Shown here one piece after another: positions 1 to 7,834 of a stretch of DNA of 64,000 nt; within the stretch, counting starts at the first letter, position 1, and each line of letters begins with the position of its first letter. A program made the translations under genes and the position numbers. The notes under the pieces are model-generated. The model was given only the letters and a program-made list of their open reading frames with translations, was not told where the DNA came from and made no database searches. Origin of the DNA: a bacterium (lineage in GTDB: Bacteria; Zixibacteria; MSB-5A5; GN15; FEB-12); NCBI GenBank assembly GCA_020444475.1, contig JAHLKV010000001.1, forward strand, positions 806,001 to 870,000, given 5' to 3'.

Positions 1-558
1 GTGGTTCAGCGGCTCTCCGGCGATCTGCTCCGGTGAGAGATAGTACAGCGTACCCTCGACATCACCAAACTCGTCGACCTCTTCGGTGTCCGCCACCTGT
101 GCCAGTCCGAAATCCAGGATCTTCGGGTCACCCGCCTCGGTCAACCGGATATTCTCGGGTTTGAGATCTCGATGAATAAGCCCGACCTCGTGCGCCGCCA
201 GTATACCGCGCGCAACCTTCGCGAGCACCGCCAGGCGCTGGTCAAGCTCCATCGACTGGCACGCATCCCGGAGTTCCTTCCCGGCCACAAACTCCATCGC
301 AATGTACGGCTGCCCGTCGATTTCATCGTGTTCGATGACTTTGACGACAAAGGGAGAATCCACCCGTGCGGTCAGGATAGCTTCCTCGGCCAGCTGGGTG
401 CGGAACTCGGGGGAACGAATTCGCTCCTCGCTCAGTAGCTTGAGCGCGACCGGCTGACCATGCTCGGCATCGTACGCTCTGAAGGCGATGCCGTTGGCGC
501 CCCGCCCCAACTCCCCCTCGATCCGGTATTTTCCGAACTGCGTACCTATAGCCAGCAT
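1..558 (-). CDS. Serine/threonine protein kinase, N-terminal part (cut by window edge)
   Basis: The 186 codons visible are the N-terminal and central part of a Hanks-type Ser/Thr kinase; the gene continues past base 1. Seen: glycine-rich loop GRGANG (residues 18-23), VALK with the ATP-binding Lys at 40, catalytic loop HRDLKPEN (129-136), DFG (149-151) and an activation segment ending GTLYYLSPEQ (169-178). All key catalytic residues in this stretch are intact. The start is the ATG at 558; it begins MLAIGTQFGKYRIE, the usual entry into such a kinase domain with no leader. It is divergent from a SpoIIE-type phosphatase that starts 122 bp away, so the two may act on a common signalling target (inference). 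Any C-terminal sensor domain lies outside the window. Confidence 0.93.
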   Translation of the reverse strand, partial: MLAIGTQFGKYRIEGELGRGANGIAFRAYDAEHGQPVALKLLSEERIRSPEFRTQLAEEAILTARVDSPFVVKVIEHDEIDGQPYIAMEFVAGKELRDACQSMELDQRLAVLAKVARGILAAHEVGLIHRDLKPENIRLTEAGDPKILDFGLAQVADTEEVDEFGDVEGTLYYLSPEQIAGEPLNH

Positions 559-680
559 GATTCAGGCCGCCCAGATAGCAAACCACTCGGCTTGCGTCGA
601 ATTTACTCCTTGAATTGTATCGGGGTGCGTCGTATACTGCCCCGGGCTCACACCATCAACATACAGTATACGAACCACCC

Positions 681-1967
681 ATGCCACAAATATCCGATAC
701 CGAACTGGCGCGCCTGAAACAGGCTGTCGAAGAGCTGACCACACTCAATCAGATCGCCACTGCAGTCAATGTTTCCATGTCGATCGATAAGATAACGTCG
801 ATTATTGTCGAACGCTGCCGCAAGCGCGTCAATGCCGCCCAGGGGGCGATCTTCCTGCTTGACGACAACGAGGATACCAGCGACCGGTTTCGGACCTTTG
901 TCAGGCAGGCCGACACCACCGACGGTGGTGTCCCCTTCCACCTGAACAACAGCCTTCTCGGATGGATGCTCAAACACAAGAGCATCCTGCTCAGCAACAG
1001 CCCCGACTCCGATGAGCGCTTGGCCGGTGTAAACTTCGAAAAACTCGGCATCCGCTCGCTCATCGCCACCCCCCTGCTCTCTCGAAAAGGGATGACCGGT
1101 CTGCTGGTACTATTCAACAAGGGAGTTGATGGCGCGTTTGATGAGCGCGATGAACGCTTTCTCGGTATCGTCTCGACACAGATTGCGAAGGTGATCGAAA
1201 ACGCGAAGCTGTTCGAGCAGGAGATGCGACTGGCGTCCATGGAGAAAGACCTCAAGCTCGCTCAGTCGATTCAGCAGGGCTTCCTCCCCAAACAGCAAGT
1301 CGCCGATGATCGCTTCGACCTGTACGGCTTCAACGTCCCGGCGCGCGAAGTTGGCGGTGATTACTATGACATGATTCGACTGTCGGACAGGCAGGTGTTT
1401 GTCTCACTCGGCGATGTTGCCGGAAAAGGACTGCCGGCCGCTCTGTTGACCGGTAACGCGCAGGCCGTGCTCAGATCGCAGCTCCATCGCCGCGAATCCC
1501 CCGATCTGAAACAACTCGCTGATTGTCTCAACAATCTGATCTGTGACTTCACCGGTCCTGACCAATACCTCACGGCGGTCTTTGGTGTGTTCGATGCCGG
1601 CGACGGCAGCTTTCGCTACATCAACGCCGGGCACCTCCCGCCGCTCTTCCTGAGACGGACCGGAGCTATCGAAAAACCGGATCTGGCCAACGTCGTTATC
1701 GGCGTCCTTCCGGACATGCCGTTCGATATCTACGAGAACCACCTTGATCCCGGGGACGCCGTCTATTTTTACACTGACGGCGTCACGGAAGCCCTTAATC
1801 CGCAGGACGAATTATACGGCGACGCCCGCTTCGAACGATTCCTGCACGACCGGCTCTCCCTCTCACCGGAACAACTCTGCTCCGCGCTCAAATCCGAACT
1901 GGCAGTCTATCGCGGCGGCGCCGAACAATCCGATGACATCACCATGCTCGGCCTGCGCCGCCGCTGA
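681..1967 (+). CDS. GAF domain - PP2C/SpoIIE-type serine phosphatase (RsbU-like)
   Basis: Cytoplasmic protein of 428 aa. A short N-terminal helix precedes a GAF domain (about residues 20-185). A linker with LKLAQSIQQGFLPK, typical just before RsbU/SpoIIE phosphatase domains, leads into the PP2C-like domain (about 205-428). Metal-binding motifs are visible: VGGDYYD, GDVAGKGLPAAL, YTDGVTEA and QSDDITML. Such proteins dephosphorylate anti-sigma-factor antagonists or other phospho-serine targets in response to a ligand bound by GAF. The frame is open from 615, but the ATG at 681 (MPQISDTE) fits better; no strong ribosome site is visible at either. It is divergent from a Ser/Thr kinase, suggesting opposing activities. 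No anti-sigma antagonist gene is adjacent. Confidence 0.9.
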   Translation: MPQISDTELARLKQAVEELTTLNQIATAVNVSMSIDKITSIIVERCRKRVNAAQGAIFLLDDNEDTSDRFRTFVRQADTTDGGVPFHLNNSLLGWMLKHKSILLSNSPDSDERLAGVNFEKLGIRSLIATPLLSRKGMTGLLVLFNKGVDGAFDERDERFLGIVSTQIAKVIENAKLFEQEMRLASMEKDLKLAQSIQQGFLPKQQVADDRFDLYGFNVPAREVGGDYYDMIRLSDRQVFVSLGDVAGKGLPAALLTGNAQAVLRSQLHRRESPDLKQLADCLNNLICDFTGPDQYLTAVFGVFDAGDGSFRYINAGHLPPLFLRRTGAIEKPDLANVVIGVLPDMPFDIYENHLDPGDAVYFYTDGVTEALNPQDELYGDARFERFLHDRLSLSPEQLCSALKSELAVYRGGAEQSDDITMLGLRRR

Positions 1968-1981
1968 TCGAACGCCGCTCC

Positions 1982-4738
1982 CTACGGGCAGGGCGGCAAT
2001 ACCGCCCCATTCAGGAACAAGTAGTTGAGCAGGGCCATCACATCCCCCAAATCCGGAATGGCGCTTGGATCACCATCCATGTCGGACGCATCGTAACAAA
2101 TCGTCGTGCTGTCACCTATATTCAGGAAGACATAGTTCACCAGCGAAATAGCGTCGGACAGATCCACCAGCCCCTCGGCATCGCCGTTGACATTACCCTG
2201 TCGTCCGAAACAACACACTCCACTGACGAACGCGGCGAACGTCCGCGAGTACTCCGACGGTATGCCGTTGTCGAAGGACCGAAAACGCCAGTAGAAAACC
2301 GAATCGGACCCGAGTGGTGATGGGGCGGTGAACTCCGCTGTCGTTAGCCCCGAAGTGTCGAATATGGGTGAACGAAAATCGAAATATCGATCCAGCTGGA
2401 ACTGGTAGGTCACACCCGCCGGCAAGTCCAGGGTGAGCTTCTGCCAGGCGAACTCCGGCGTTTCGTCGGGGACCGGAAGACCGTTGGGCGGCTCAATCGA
2501 TGACTCCGGCTCCACCGTATAGTGGAAGATCAGTACCCCGGTGGTGTCGGCGTCGGAGGCCGTCTTGGTTGTGTATCCCCCCGTGTAATTCAGAAAAGCC
2601 ACCGCCTGAAGTGACCCGTCGATACCGATTCCTATATTCACCGGCTGGGGTGCTTCCAGTCCCGGCTCCTCGGTAATCGAAATGGTGTATTCGCCGTATT
2701 GGAGATTGAAATCAAGGGTACGGGCATCGATCGTGCCATCATTGTTGAGATCCACATCCTGGTACGCGGACCCGGCAACCGTTCTGAAGTAGTCGGAGAT
2801 AACCGCGCCGTTCGGATTGACAACTTCCAGCTCCGAGCCGTCAAGCGCGGTCGTCGACATTTCATCGAACAGCACCGGCTTGTCGGATTGATCGTCTATC
2901 GCGAAAACCAGCGTACCACCGCCCAGACCACCGGATATCAGATCGGAATTGCCGTCTCTGTCCATATCCAGCGACGCCAGCGCGTAATTGGCGAACCCCC
3001 CGGAACCCAGCGACACCACGCTGGGACCTTCAAACCGGCCGGTGCCGTCGCCGAAATAGACTTCGATCTGATTCGTGGTGCCGTTCGTTACGACGATCTC
3101 GAGGTTGTTGTCCTGATCGATATCGGCGGTTGTGATATCGTAGGCGATACCGACGACCAGCTTGGTATCGGTCATGGTGATCGCCCCCGTTCGATCGGTC
3201 ACCCCGACCGTGAGGAGACTCTGCTCCGATGACCCCGCCAGCGGAACCACCAGCGCGAAATCACACCAGCCGTCGCGATTCAGGTCGGCGACCGTTTCGA
3301 TCGGGGCGATCTCCAGCTGTGGCTCACCGATGAACATCGTTCCGGCCTGAACGAAACCGCCGAGACCGTCGTTGAGGTAGATTCTCGCCGAGTCTCCCTC
3401 CGACGTCACCAGATCGTCGCGGCCGTCGGCATTGAAGTCGCACACGTCGACCGTACTTATCGGAAACGGCAGTGTGCGCACCTCGCCGAAACCGCCACTG
3501 CCATCCCCCACCAGCAAAAAGCCCGGCGCGACCACCGCATCGAGTTCATTGTCAGCCGTAAAGTAACCGGTGATCAGCGAGGGCACCTCCCCCGCCTGGC
3601 TTTCGCCGACGTCATTAAGGCCCTGGACGAGCGGTATCGAATCGACCGAGAACGACCGATTGCTCTGGTTGAGAAGCACGTAGACGGTCGACGTGTTGGT
3701 GGCGATCAGATCTATCAGCGTATCTTCGTTTACGAAATCGGCCGTGATTGCCGCCTGCCGAATCGATGCGTACTTGAGCGGAGCTTCCAGCCCGGTGCCG
3801 GAGCGGCCGAAGGCGATAAACAGCCCTTCGGTATTTAAACCCGTAAACACGACATCGGTCTCGTTGTCGCGATCGAAGTCGGCAGTTGTCAGGTAATAGA
3901 CATCTGCAGAGTCGCCCTGGACGGGGGTGAATTCAATCGGCGGCAGGCAGCGCTCGATGATCGACGTCTCCCGACAGTCGTTCGCTGAACGAAGCACCAG
4001 GCGCTCGTCCGGACCACAGACGCCGTTGGGCGGCTCGTCGGCGTCAGGCGCCGCCTCTTCGCGGAACTTTACCTCCACCGAATACGACCCGGTCGCATAG
4101 AGCGTATCCAATCCCTGGACAGTATAGCACGCCACTCCCGACTCGTCGGTGAGGGCGGAGTCACTCGGGCGCTTGCTGGCGCTGCCACCCGGACAGCTCT
4201 CCGTGTTTACGAAAAACACCACCCAGCGGTTCGGGAGCGGGAGGTATGAGTTGTCCGCACAGCGCTGCTCCACAACAGCACAGACCGTCAGCGAACTGGA
4301 TTCTGTGAGCGTATCAATACAGTATTCGGCCGGCAGATTGGAGATCACCGAAAGCCGCGTGCTGGAGACATTGATTAACAACTGCGCCTTCAAGCCCGAC
4401 CGGCGACCAAGAGCGTTGAGCTGGACCGTGGTCGCATCGGCAAGTCCGCCGTCGAGCGGAAGGTCCGACGTAAAACGGCCCTCCTGGTCGGCGGTTGCGA
4501 TAAATCGTTGTACTAACTGCCCCAGTGGGTCTTGCTCGGACGGGATGGTGACGGCGACCGAGACATTCTCCCCGGGCCAGAAACCTTCCCCCAGCAGAGC
4601 GGTCGGTCCTGCCACGCCCTGAACCGTGTGAACCAGTGATAGATCGGCGGCAATGCTCCCCGTGACAGCCATACCGATCAGCAAAACAGCCAGGCATAGC
4701 GGCATCACCGCCCAGCGGACGAGTGTCGTGGATCTCAT
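1982..4738 (-). CDS. Exported FG-GAP/VCBS repeat protein with C-terminal dockerin-like module
   Basis: A 918-aa exported protein. The N-terminus (MRSTTLVRWAV then a hydrophobic run ending near SIAAD) is a signal peptide. An Ig-like region follows. The centre holds a series of FG-GAP/VCBS-type Asp-rich calcium loops (FDRDNETDVV, DFNADGRDDLV, DLNRDGWCDF, DIDQDNNLEIVV, DMDRDGNSDLI), normally folded as a seven-bladed propeller. Near the C-terminus is a fibronectin-like stretch and then two dockerin-like segments (GNVNGDAEGLVDLSDAISL and DMDGDPSAIPDLGDVMALL). Likely a surface or extracellular binding protein; the ligand is not predictable. It converges on the phosphatase gene with 14 bp between stops. 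A candidate promoter with an overlapping palindrome lies about 75-115 bp upstream. Confidence 0.85.
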   Translation of the reverse strand: MRSTTLVRWAVMPLCLAVLLIGMAVTGSIAADLSLVHTVQGVAGPTALLGEGFWPGENVSVAVTIPSEQDPLGQLVQRFIATADQEGRFTSDLPLDGGLADATTVQLNALGRRSGLKAQLLINVSSTRLSVISNLPAEYCIDTLTESSSLTVCAVVEQRCADNSYLPLPNRWVVFFVNTESCPGGSASKRPSDSALTDESGVACYTVQGLDTLYATGSYSVEVKFREEAAPDADEPPNGVCGPDERLVLRSANDCRETSIIERCLPPIEFTPVQGDSADVYYLTTADFDRDNETDVVFTGLNTEGLFIAFGRSGTGLEAPLKYASIRQAAITADFVNEDTLIDLIATNTSTVYVLLNQSNRSFSVDSIPLVQGLNDVGESQAGEVPSLITGYFTADNELDAVVAPGFLLVGDGSGGFGEVRTLPFPISTVDVCDFNADGRDDLVTSEGDSARIYLNDGLGGFVQAGTMFIGEPQLEIAPIETVADLNRDGWCDFALVVPLAGSSEQSLLTVGVTDRTGAITMTDTKLVVGIAYDITTADIDQDNNLEIVVTNGTTNQIEVYFGDGTGRFEGPSVVSLGSGGFANYALASLDMDRDGNSDLISGGLGGGTLVFAIDDQSDKPVLFDEMSTTALDGSELEVVNPNGAVISDYFRTVAGSAYQDVDLNNDGTIDARTLDFNLQYGEYTISITEEPGLEAPQPVNIGIGIDGSLQAVAFLNYTGGYTTKTASDADTTGVLIFHYTVEPESSIEPPNGLPVPDETPEFAWQKLTLDLPAGVTYQFQLDRYFDFRSPIFDTSGLTTAEFTAPSPLGSDSVFYWRFRSFDNGIPSEYSRTFAAFVSGVCCFGRQGNVNGDAEGLVDLSDAISLVNYVFLNIGDSTTICYDASDMDGDPSAIPDLGDVMALLNYLFLNGAVLPPCP

Positions 4739-4810
4739 TATGGATACCTAATGTTTGAGTGCGCCCCTCGAGAGCCGGCGCCGCGAGCGGGTACCGGCCG
4801 GAAAGTAGAT

Positions 4811-4851
4811 CATGTTATAGATAACATGTACCCATTTAGCCCATTTGTCAA
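4811..4851 (-). promoter_or_regulatory. Candidate promoter and palindromic operator upstream of the FG-GAP gene
   Basis: Read on the minus strand, TTGACA (4851-4846) is followed after 17 bp by CATGTT (4828-4823), which opens a perfect inverted repeat, CATGTTAT-CT-ATAACATG (4828-4811). The palindrome would overlap the -10 region, the usual place for a repressor site. The -10 match is weak and no regulator gene is adjacent, so this is tentative. Confidence 0.4.
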
Positions 4852-4894
4852 GGACCTTTCTGCCACCGGCAACAATGCCTGCCGGACAGAAAAA

Positions 4895-4928
4895 GGGCTC
4901 CCAACTCGGTCCGCCAGGTCGGGAGCCC
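4895..4928 (-). terminator. Rho-independent terminator after the short dockerin gene
   Basis: GGGCTCCC (4895-4902) pairs with GGGAGCCC (4921-4928) around an 18-nt loop. On the minus strand the stem is followed by TTTTT. It sits 24 bp past the stop of the gene ending at 4953, in the correct orientation. Confidence 0.75.
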
Positions 4929-4952
4929 CTTCTCAGGTCCGAGACAACTCGG

Positions 4953-5594
4953 CTATTCGCATTCCGGCAGGCACACCGCCGGAGATGGTCCGCCCAGGAA
5001 GAGAAAATTGACCAGATAGATCAAATCCGACAAATCGACACTGCATCCGGCGTCACCATTGACGTTGGCCGAGGCAGAGCATGCCGGCGCCCCGCCCCCC
5101 AGAAAGAGGTAGTTTACGAAAAATATCAGGTCCGACAAGTCAACATTCCCGCCCGGATCGCCGTTGACATTACCGGTCGTGCCCTGACAGCAGTACTCGA
5201 CCGAGACGAAATTCTGCCAGTACCCCTGGTTCAGCCGGAAACTCGGAGATTCCGCCGCTCCCACAACGGTCTGACCGACTGTCCCATCTAACAGGAAATT
5301 AGTCGAGGCGGCCAAACCGCCCCCGGAGGCTATCACCTGCCAGTTGATCTGCTCCCCGGCCCGGGTGGCTGCCGCATCAGCCGGAACGCTGACCGCGACC
5401 TCTGCAGATCGACTTCCCGGATCATTTGGTACCTGAGCCGTCGGTACCGCCGCCGATTCTGTCTTTATGGTCTCACCGACTGCCGGTACGGCGTTATCCT
5501 GTCTCTTGTCACCCTTGACCACCCCGAGCATCGGCACAGTCAGGGACACCGTCATAACCGCAGCCCACGTGAGACAGCGTTTTGTCTGTCTCAT
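4953..5594 (-). CDS. Exported protein with paired C-terminal dockerin-like repeats
   Basis: A 213-aa exported protein. After a signal peptide (MRQTKRC then a hydrophobic segment to about residue 25) comes a low-complexity region. A middle segment (INWQVIASGGG... to LNQGYWQNFV) resembles a conserved lead-in to surface modules. Two dockerin-like units follow, each with NVNGD, DLSDLI and a FLGG turn. The EF-hand-like Asp spacing suggests Ca2+ binding. The chosen ATG at 5594 has AAGGA seven bases upstream; an ATG at 5624 in the same frame is possible. The frame stays open upstream to 5882 only because it overlaps the previous gene. It lies 34 bp after the stop of the tail-fibre-like gene and is probably co-transcribed with it; a terminator follows. 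Confidence 0.8.
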   Translation of the reverse strand: MRQTKRCLTWAAVMTVSLTVPMLGVVKGDKRQDNAVPAVGETIKTESAAVPTAQVPNDPGSRSAEVAVSVPADAAATRAGEQINWQVIASGGGLAASTNFLLDGTVGQTVVGAAESPSFRLNQGYWQNFVSVEYCCQGTTGNVNGDPGGNVDLSDLIFFVNYLFLGGGAPACSASANVNGDAGCSVDLSDLIYLVNFLFLGGPSPAVCLPECE

Positions 5595-5628
5595 GACGTC
5601 TTTCCTTATCTGTCTTGTGCCCATTGCC

Positions 5629-7494
5629 TCATTCACTCTCCGCTTCCGGATCGTGATCAACCGCCTGGTGATTTTCGAAATCGACCGCTCGCTCGAGTCC
5701 CAGGCCATACGCTTCTGGCTGCAAATACCGCCCCTGCTTATCAGTCTGCTTGGCTGATTCCACATCGGTCCGCGTTGCCTTTGCGAATGCATCGCGCCGA
5801 ATCCCGGTAACCAGCCAGGAGACCTCCGCAAACGGCTCCCCCCCGGCGATCGTGAATCGGTTGTCACTGATTTTCCGTGCAACGTACAGATTCGGCATGG
5901 AAACGCCGATCGCCGTCAATTGGTATCTGAAACTCTCGTTGAGCGATTCGAAATAGCGCGGCAGCTCGACAGTGGCTTCACCGTTGCCGTCGAGTTCCAC
6001 TACCCCGTCGTACACGTTCTTCGCCTCAGGCGAACTCACGTCGCTATGCGACAGGTACAGGTGTTCCGGATCATCAGGATGATCGATCTTGTAGCCGCCA
6101 CCACCTTTGGTGTTCGTGCCGGTGGCAAAGAGATCACCATAGGAGTACACACCGAAGCCGCCGAGACTCTTGCCAGTTGTGCCATACACGCCGTACTCGT
6201 TAAAACCATCAGCGGCATACCCAAAAACGCCATATGTGTACTGGCCATAATACGCATTGGCACGGATACCCATCGATACCCCGGCCGGGTAATTCGGGGT
6301 GAGGCTGAGACCGGTACATTGGATTCCGTAGCGCAGCGAGTTGTCCGACTGACCATACGCCACCAGCCCGTAGACTTCTCCGCCCTGACCCGGAGTCGTA
6401 GCGATGGCGCTCGCGTAGACGCCGGTTTGTGCCCCGGTGCTGGCATTCTCGATCGCAGAGTAGATACCATACCGCGCAGCCGCGGTTTGATACCTTCTTC
6501 TCAGATTGAGAAGATATAGGTCCGGAAATGTATTCGTCGTGCCTGCAACTATACCGCCGTTGCTTACCCTCAGCGTGCTGTCTCCAAAGTACACAGTCCC
6601 ATCAAAGGTCTTGTTTGCAGTGATTGTCTGAACGGAACTCAGATTCACGGCAGTACCGGAGATCTTCGAAGTGCTAATGCTAGCCGTACCGCTTATGTCA
6701 GTGTCTGCGATAGCTCCGTTCGCAATATGCGTAGACGTGATGCCGCCCGTGGCAACCGCCACCGTCACTGTTCCCGAGGTCCCCCCGCCAGATAGGCCGG
6801 ACCCAGCTGTCACCCCTGTGATGTCACCTCCCGACCCGATGTCATCGGTCGCCAGCTGCCACCGGGAAGCGCTACTACTCCATTTCATGATCTGACCATC
6901 GGCAGCGCCGTTCTGGCCGATGTCGTCCAAATCGATCGTGCCGTCCTGAATGAGTTCGCTCGAAATCTGGCTATAGCCGATATCGTCGAAACCGATACTG
7001 CGATTCTGGATATGCGCCGAGTGGATTGAGTTGTCCTGGATCTTTTCCTGGGTGACTGCGTGCATGGCGAGTTTGTCTTCGGTGACGATACCGTCCGCGA
7101 CATCCCATGCGAAGCCGCTGGCGTTTGAGTATGCCACCGAGGTCAGTCGTGTCCTTGGAGTCATCTCGGGATCCGTGCCAACCGTTATACCGAGGTACAG
7201 GACACTGTTATCCTCGAAAATGTGACCGAAGGGCACCGTCTTCCCAAGTTCATACGTGAACAAACCGTTAGTCACCGGGAGCGATACGGCCAGTGTGGAC
7301 CACACGGGTACCATTCCTGATTCACTGTCATAAATGTTGAATTGCACGTTCTGCGGGGTGTTGATTGGTTCTCCCGCAACGTCAGTCAGTCGACCCTGAT
7401 ACGTAATGATGTCCGGTACGTCGGCTACAGCAACCATCCCAAGCACCACCAGCACCACGGTCAACAGCGCAGTTGCCATTACACCTTTGTTCAT
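5629..7494 (-). CDS. Large exported tail-fibre-like surface protein
   Basis: A 621-aa protein with a signal peptide (MNKGVMATALLTVVLVVLG). The mature start, DVPDIITYQGRLTD, with FNIYDSESG and LTSVAYS, is a pattern seen at the front of many large FCB-group surface proteins. A stretch of short isoleucine/aspartate repeats follows (VTQEKIQDNSIHSAHIQN, SSELIQDGTIDLDDIGQ). Next are Gly/Thr-rich repeats (ITGVTAGSGLSGGGTSG, ISGTASISTSKISG) like those of trimeric phage tail fibres and adhesins. The C-terminal part has tyrosine/glycine-rich repeats (YGVFGYAADGFNEYGVYG) and ends in a conserved-looking domain. I infer a surface fibre or adhesin. The ATG has GAGAGGG upstream. Probably first gene of a two-gene unit with the short dockerin protein. 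Confidence 0.75.
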   Translation of the reverse strand: MNKGVMATALLTVVLVVLGMVAVADVPDIITYQGRLTDVAGEPINTPQNVQFNIYDSESGMVPVWSTLAVSLPVTNGLFTYELGKTVPFGHIFEDNSVLYLGITVGTDPEMTPRTRLTSVAYSNASGFAWDVADGIVTEDKLAMHAVTQEKIQDNSIHSAHIQNRSIGFDDIGYSQISSELIQDGTIDLDDIGQNGAADGQIMKWSSSASRWQLATDDIGSGGDITGVTAGSGLSGGGTSGTVTVAVATGGITSTHIANGAIADTDISGTASISTSKISGTAVNLSSVQTITANKTFDGTVYFGDSTLRVSNGGIVAGTTNTFPDLYLLNLRRRYQTAAARYGIYSAIENASTGAQTGVYASAIATTPGQGGEVYGLVAYGQSDNSLRYGIQCTGLSLTPNYPAGVSMGIRANAYYGQYTYGVFGYAADGFNEYGVYGTTGKSLGGFGVYSYGDLFATGTNTKGGGGYKIDHPDDPEHLYLSHSDVSSPEAKNVYDGVVELDGNGEATVELPRYFESLNESFRYQLTAIGVSMPNLYVARKISDNRFTIAGGEPFAEVSWLVTGIRRDAFAKATRTDVESAKQTDKQGRYLQPEAYGLGLERAVDFENHQAVDHDPEAESE

Positions 7495-7834
7495 GTCCAG
7501 CCCTCTCGATTTTGGTTCACTGTATGGGGTAATTGCGGTTGGGAGTGACTATCGAGAGGTCGCGCGCGGTGTAATTCTAAGTCCGGTCGCCCCAATGTCC
7601 CCAGTCGATATTGTTGGCTTCGATTATAAAAGCTATGCCATGAGAGGCCAGGCGAAGCGCACCCGGGACGGAGCGGTGGATACGTAAACAGAGAAACGCA
7701 AACTCAGAAAGACCAATATCGTCCTATTGCGCCCCCGCTTGTTATAACATAGATCATTTACTCTACAAATCAAGTCAATTTTAGTGACTTTGTCAGGAAA
7801 AACGATAAAGAGAAGTGGGCGGGCTCTGGGAAGA
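7495..7834. other. Intergenic region upstream of the tail-fibre-like gene
   Basis: 340 bp with no convincing gene. It holds the end of the SulP transcript and the leader of the tail-fibre gene. On the minus strand TTGACT (7778-7773) is followed by an AT-rich stretch with ATGTTATAAC (7750-7741), a possible promoter at about 250 bp from the start codon, but the -10 match is poor. Confidence 0.3.

Noticed and set aside
7741..7778. Sigma-70 promoter for the tail-fibre-like gene
   Set aside because: TTGACT is present but the hexamer 17 bp away has a poor -10 match; kept only as a note in the gap entry.
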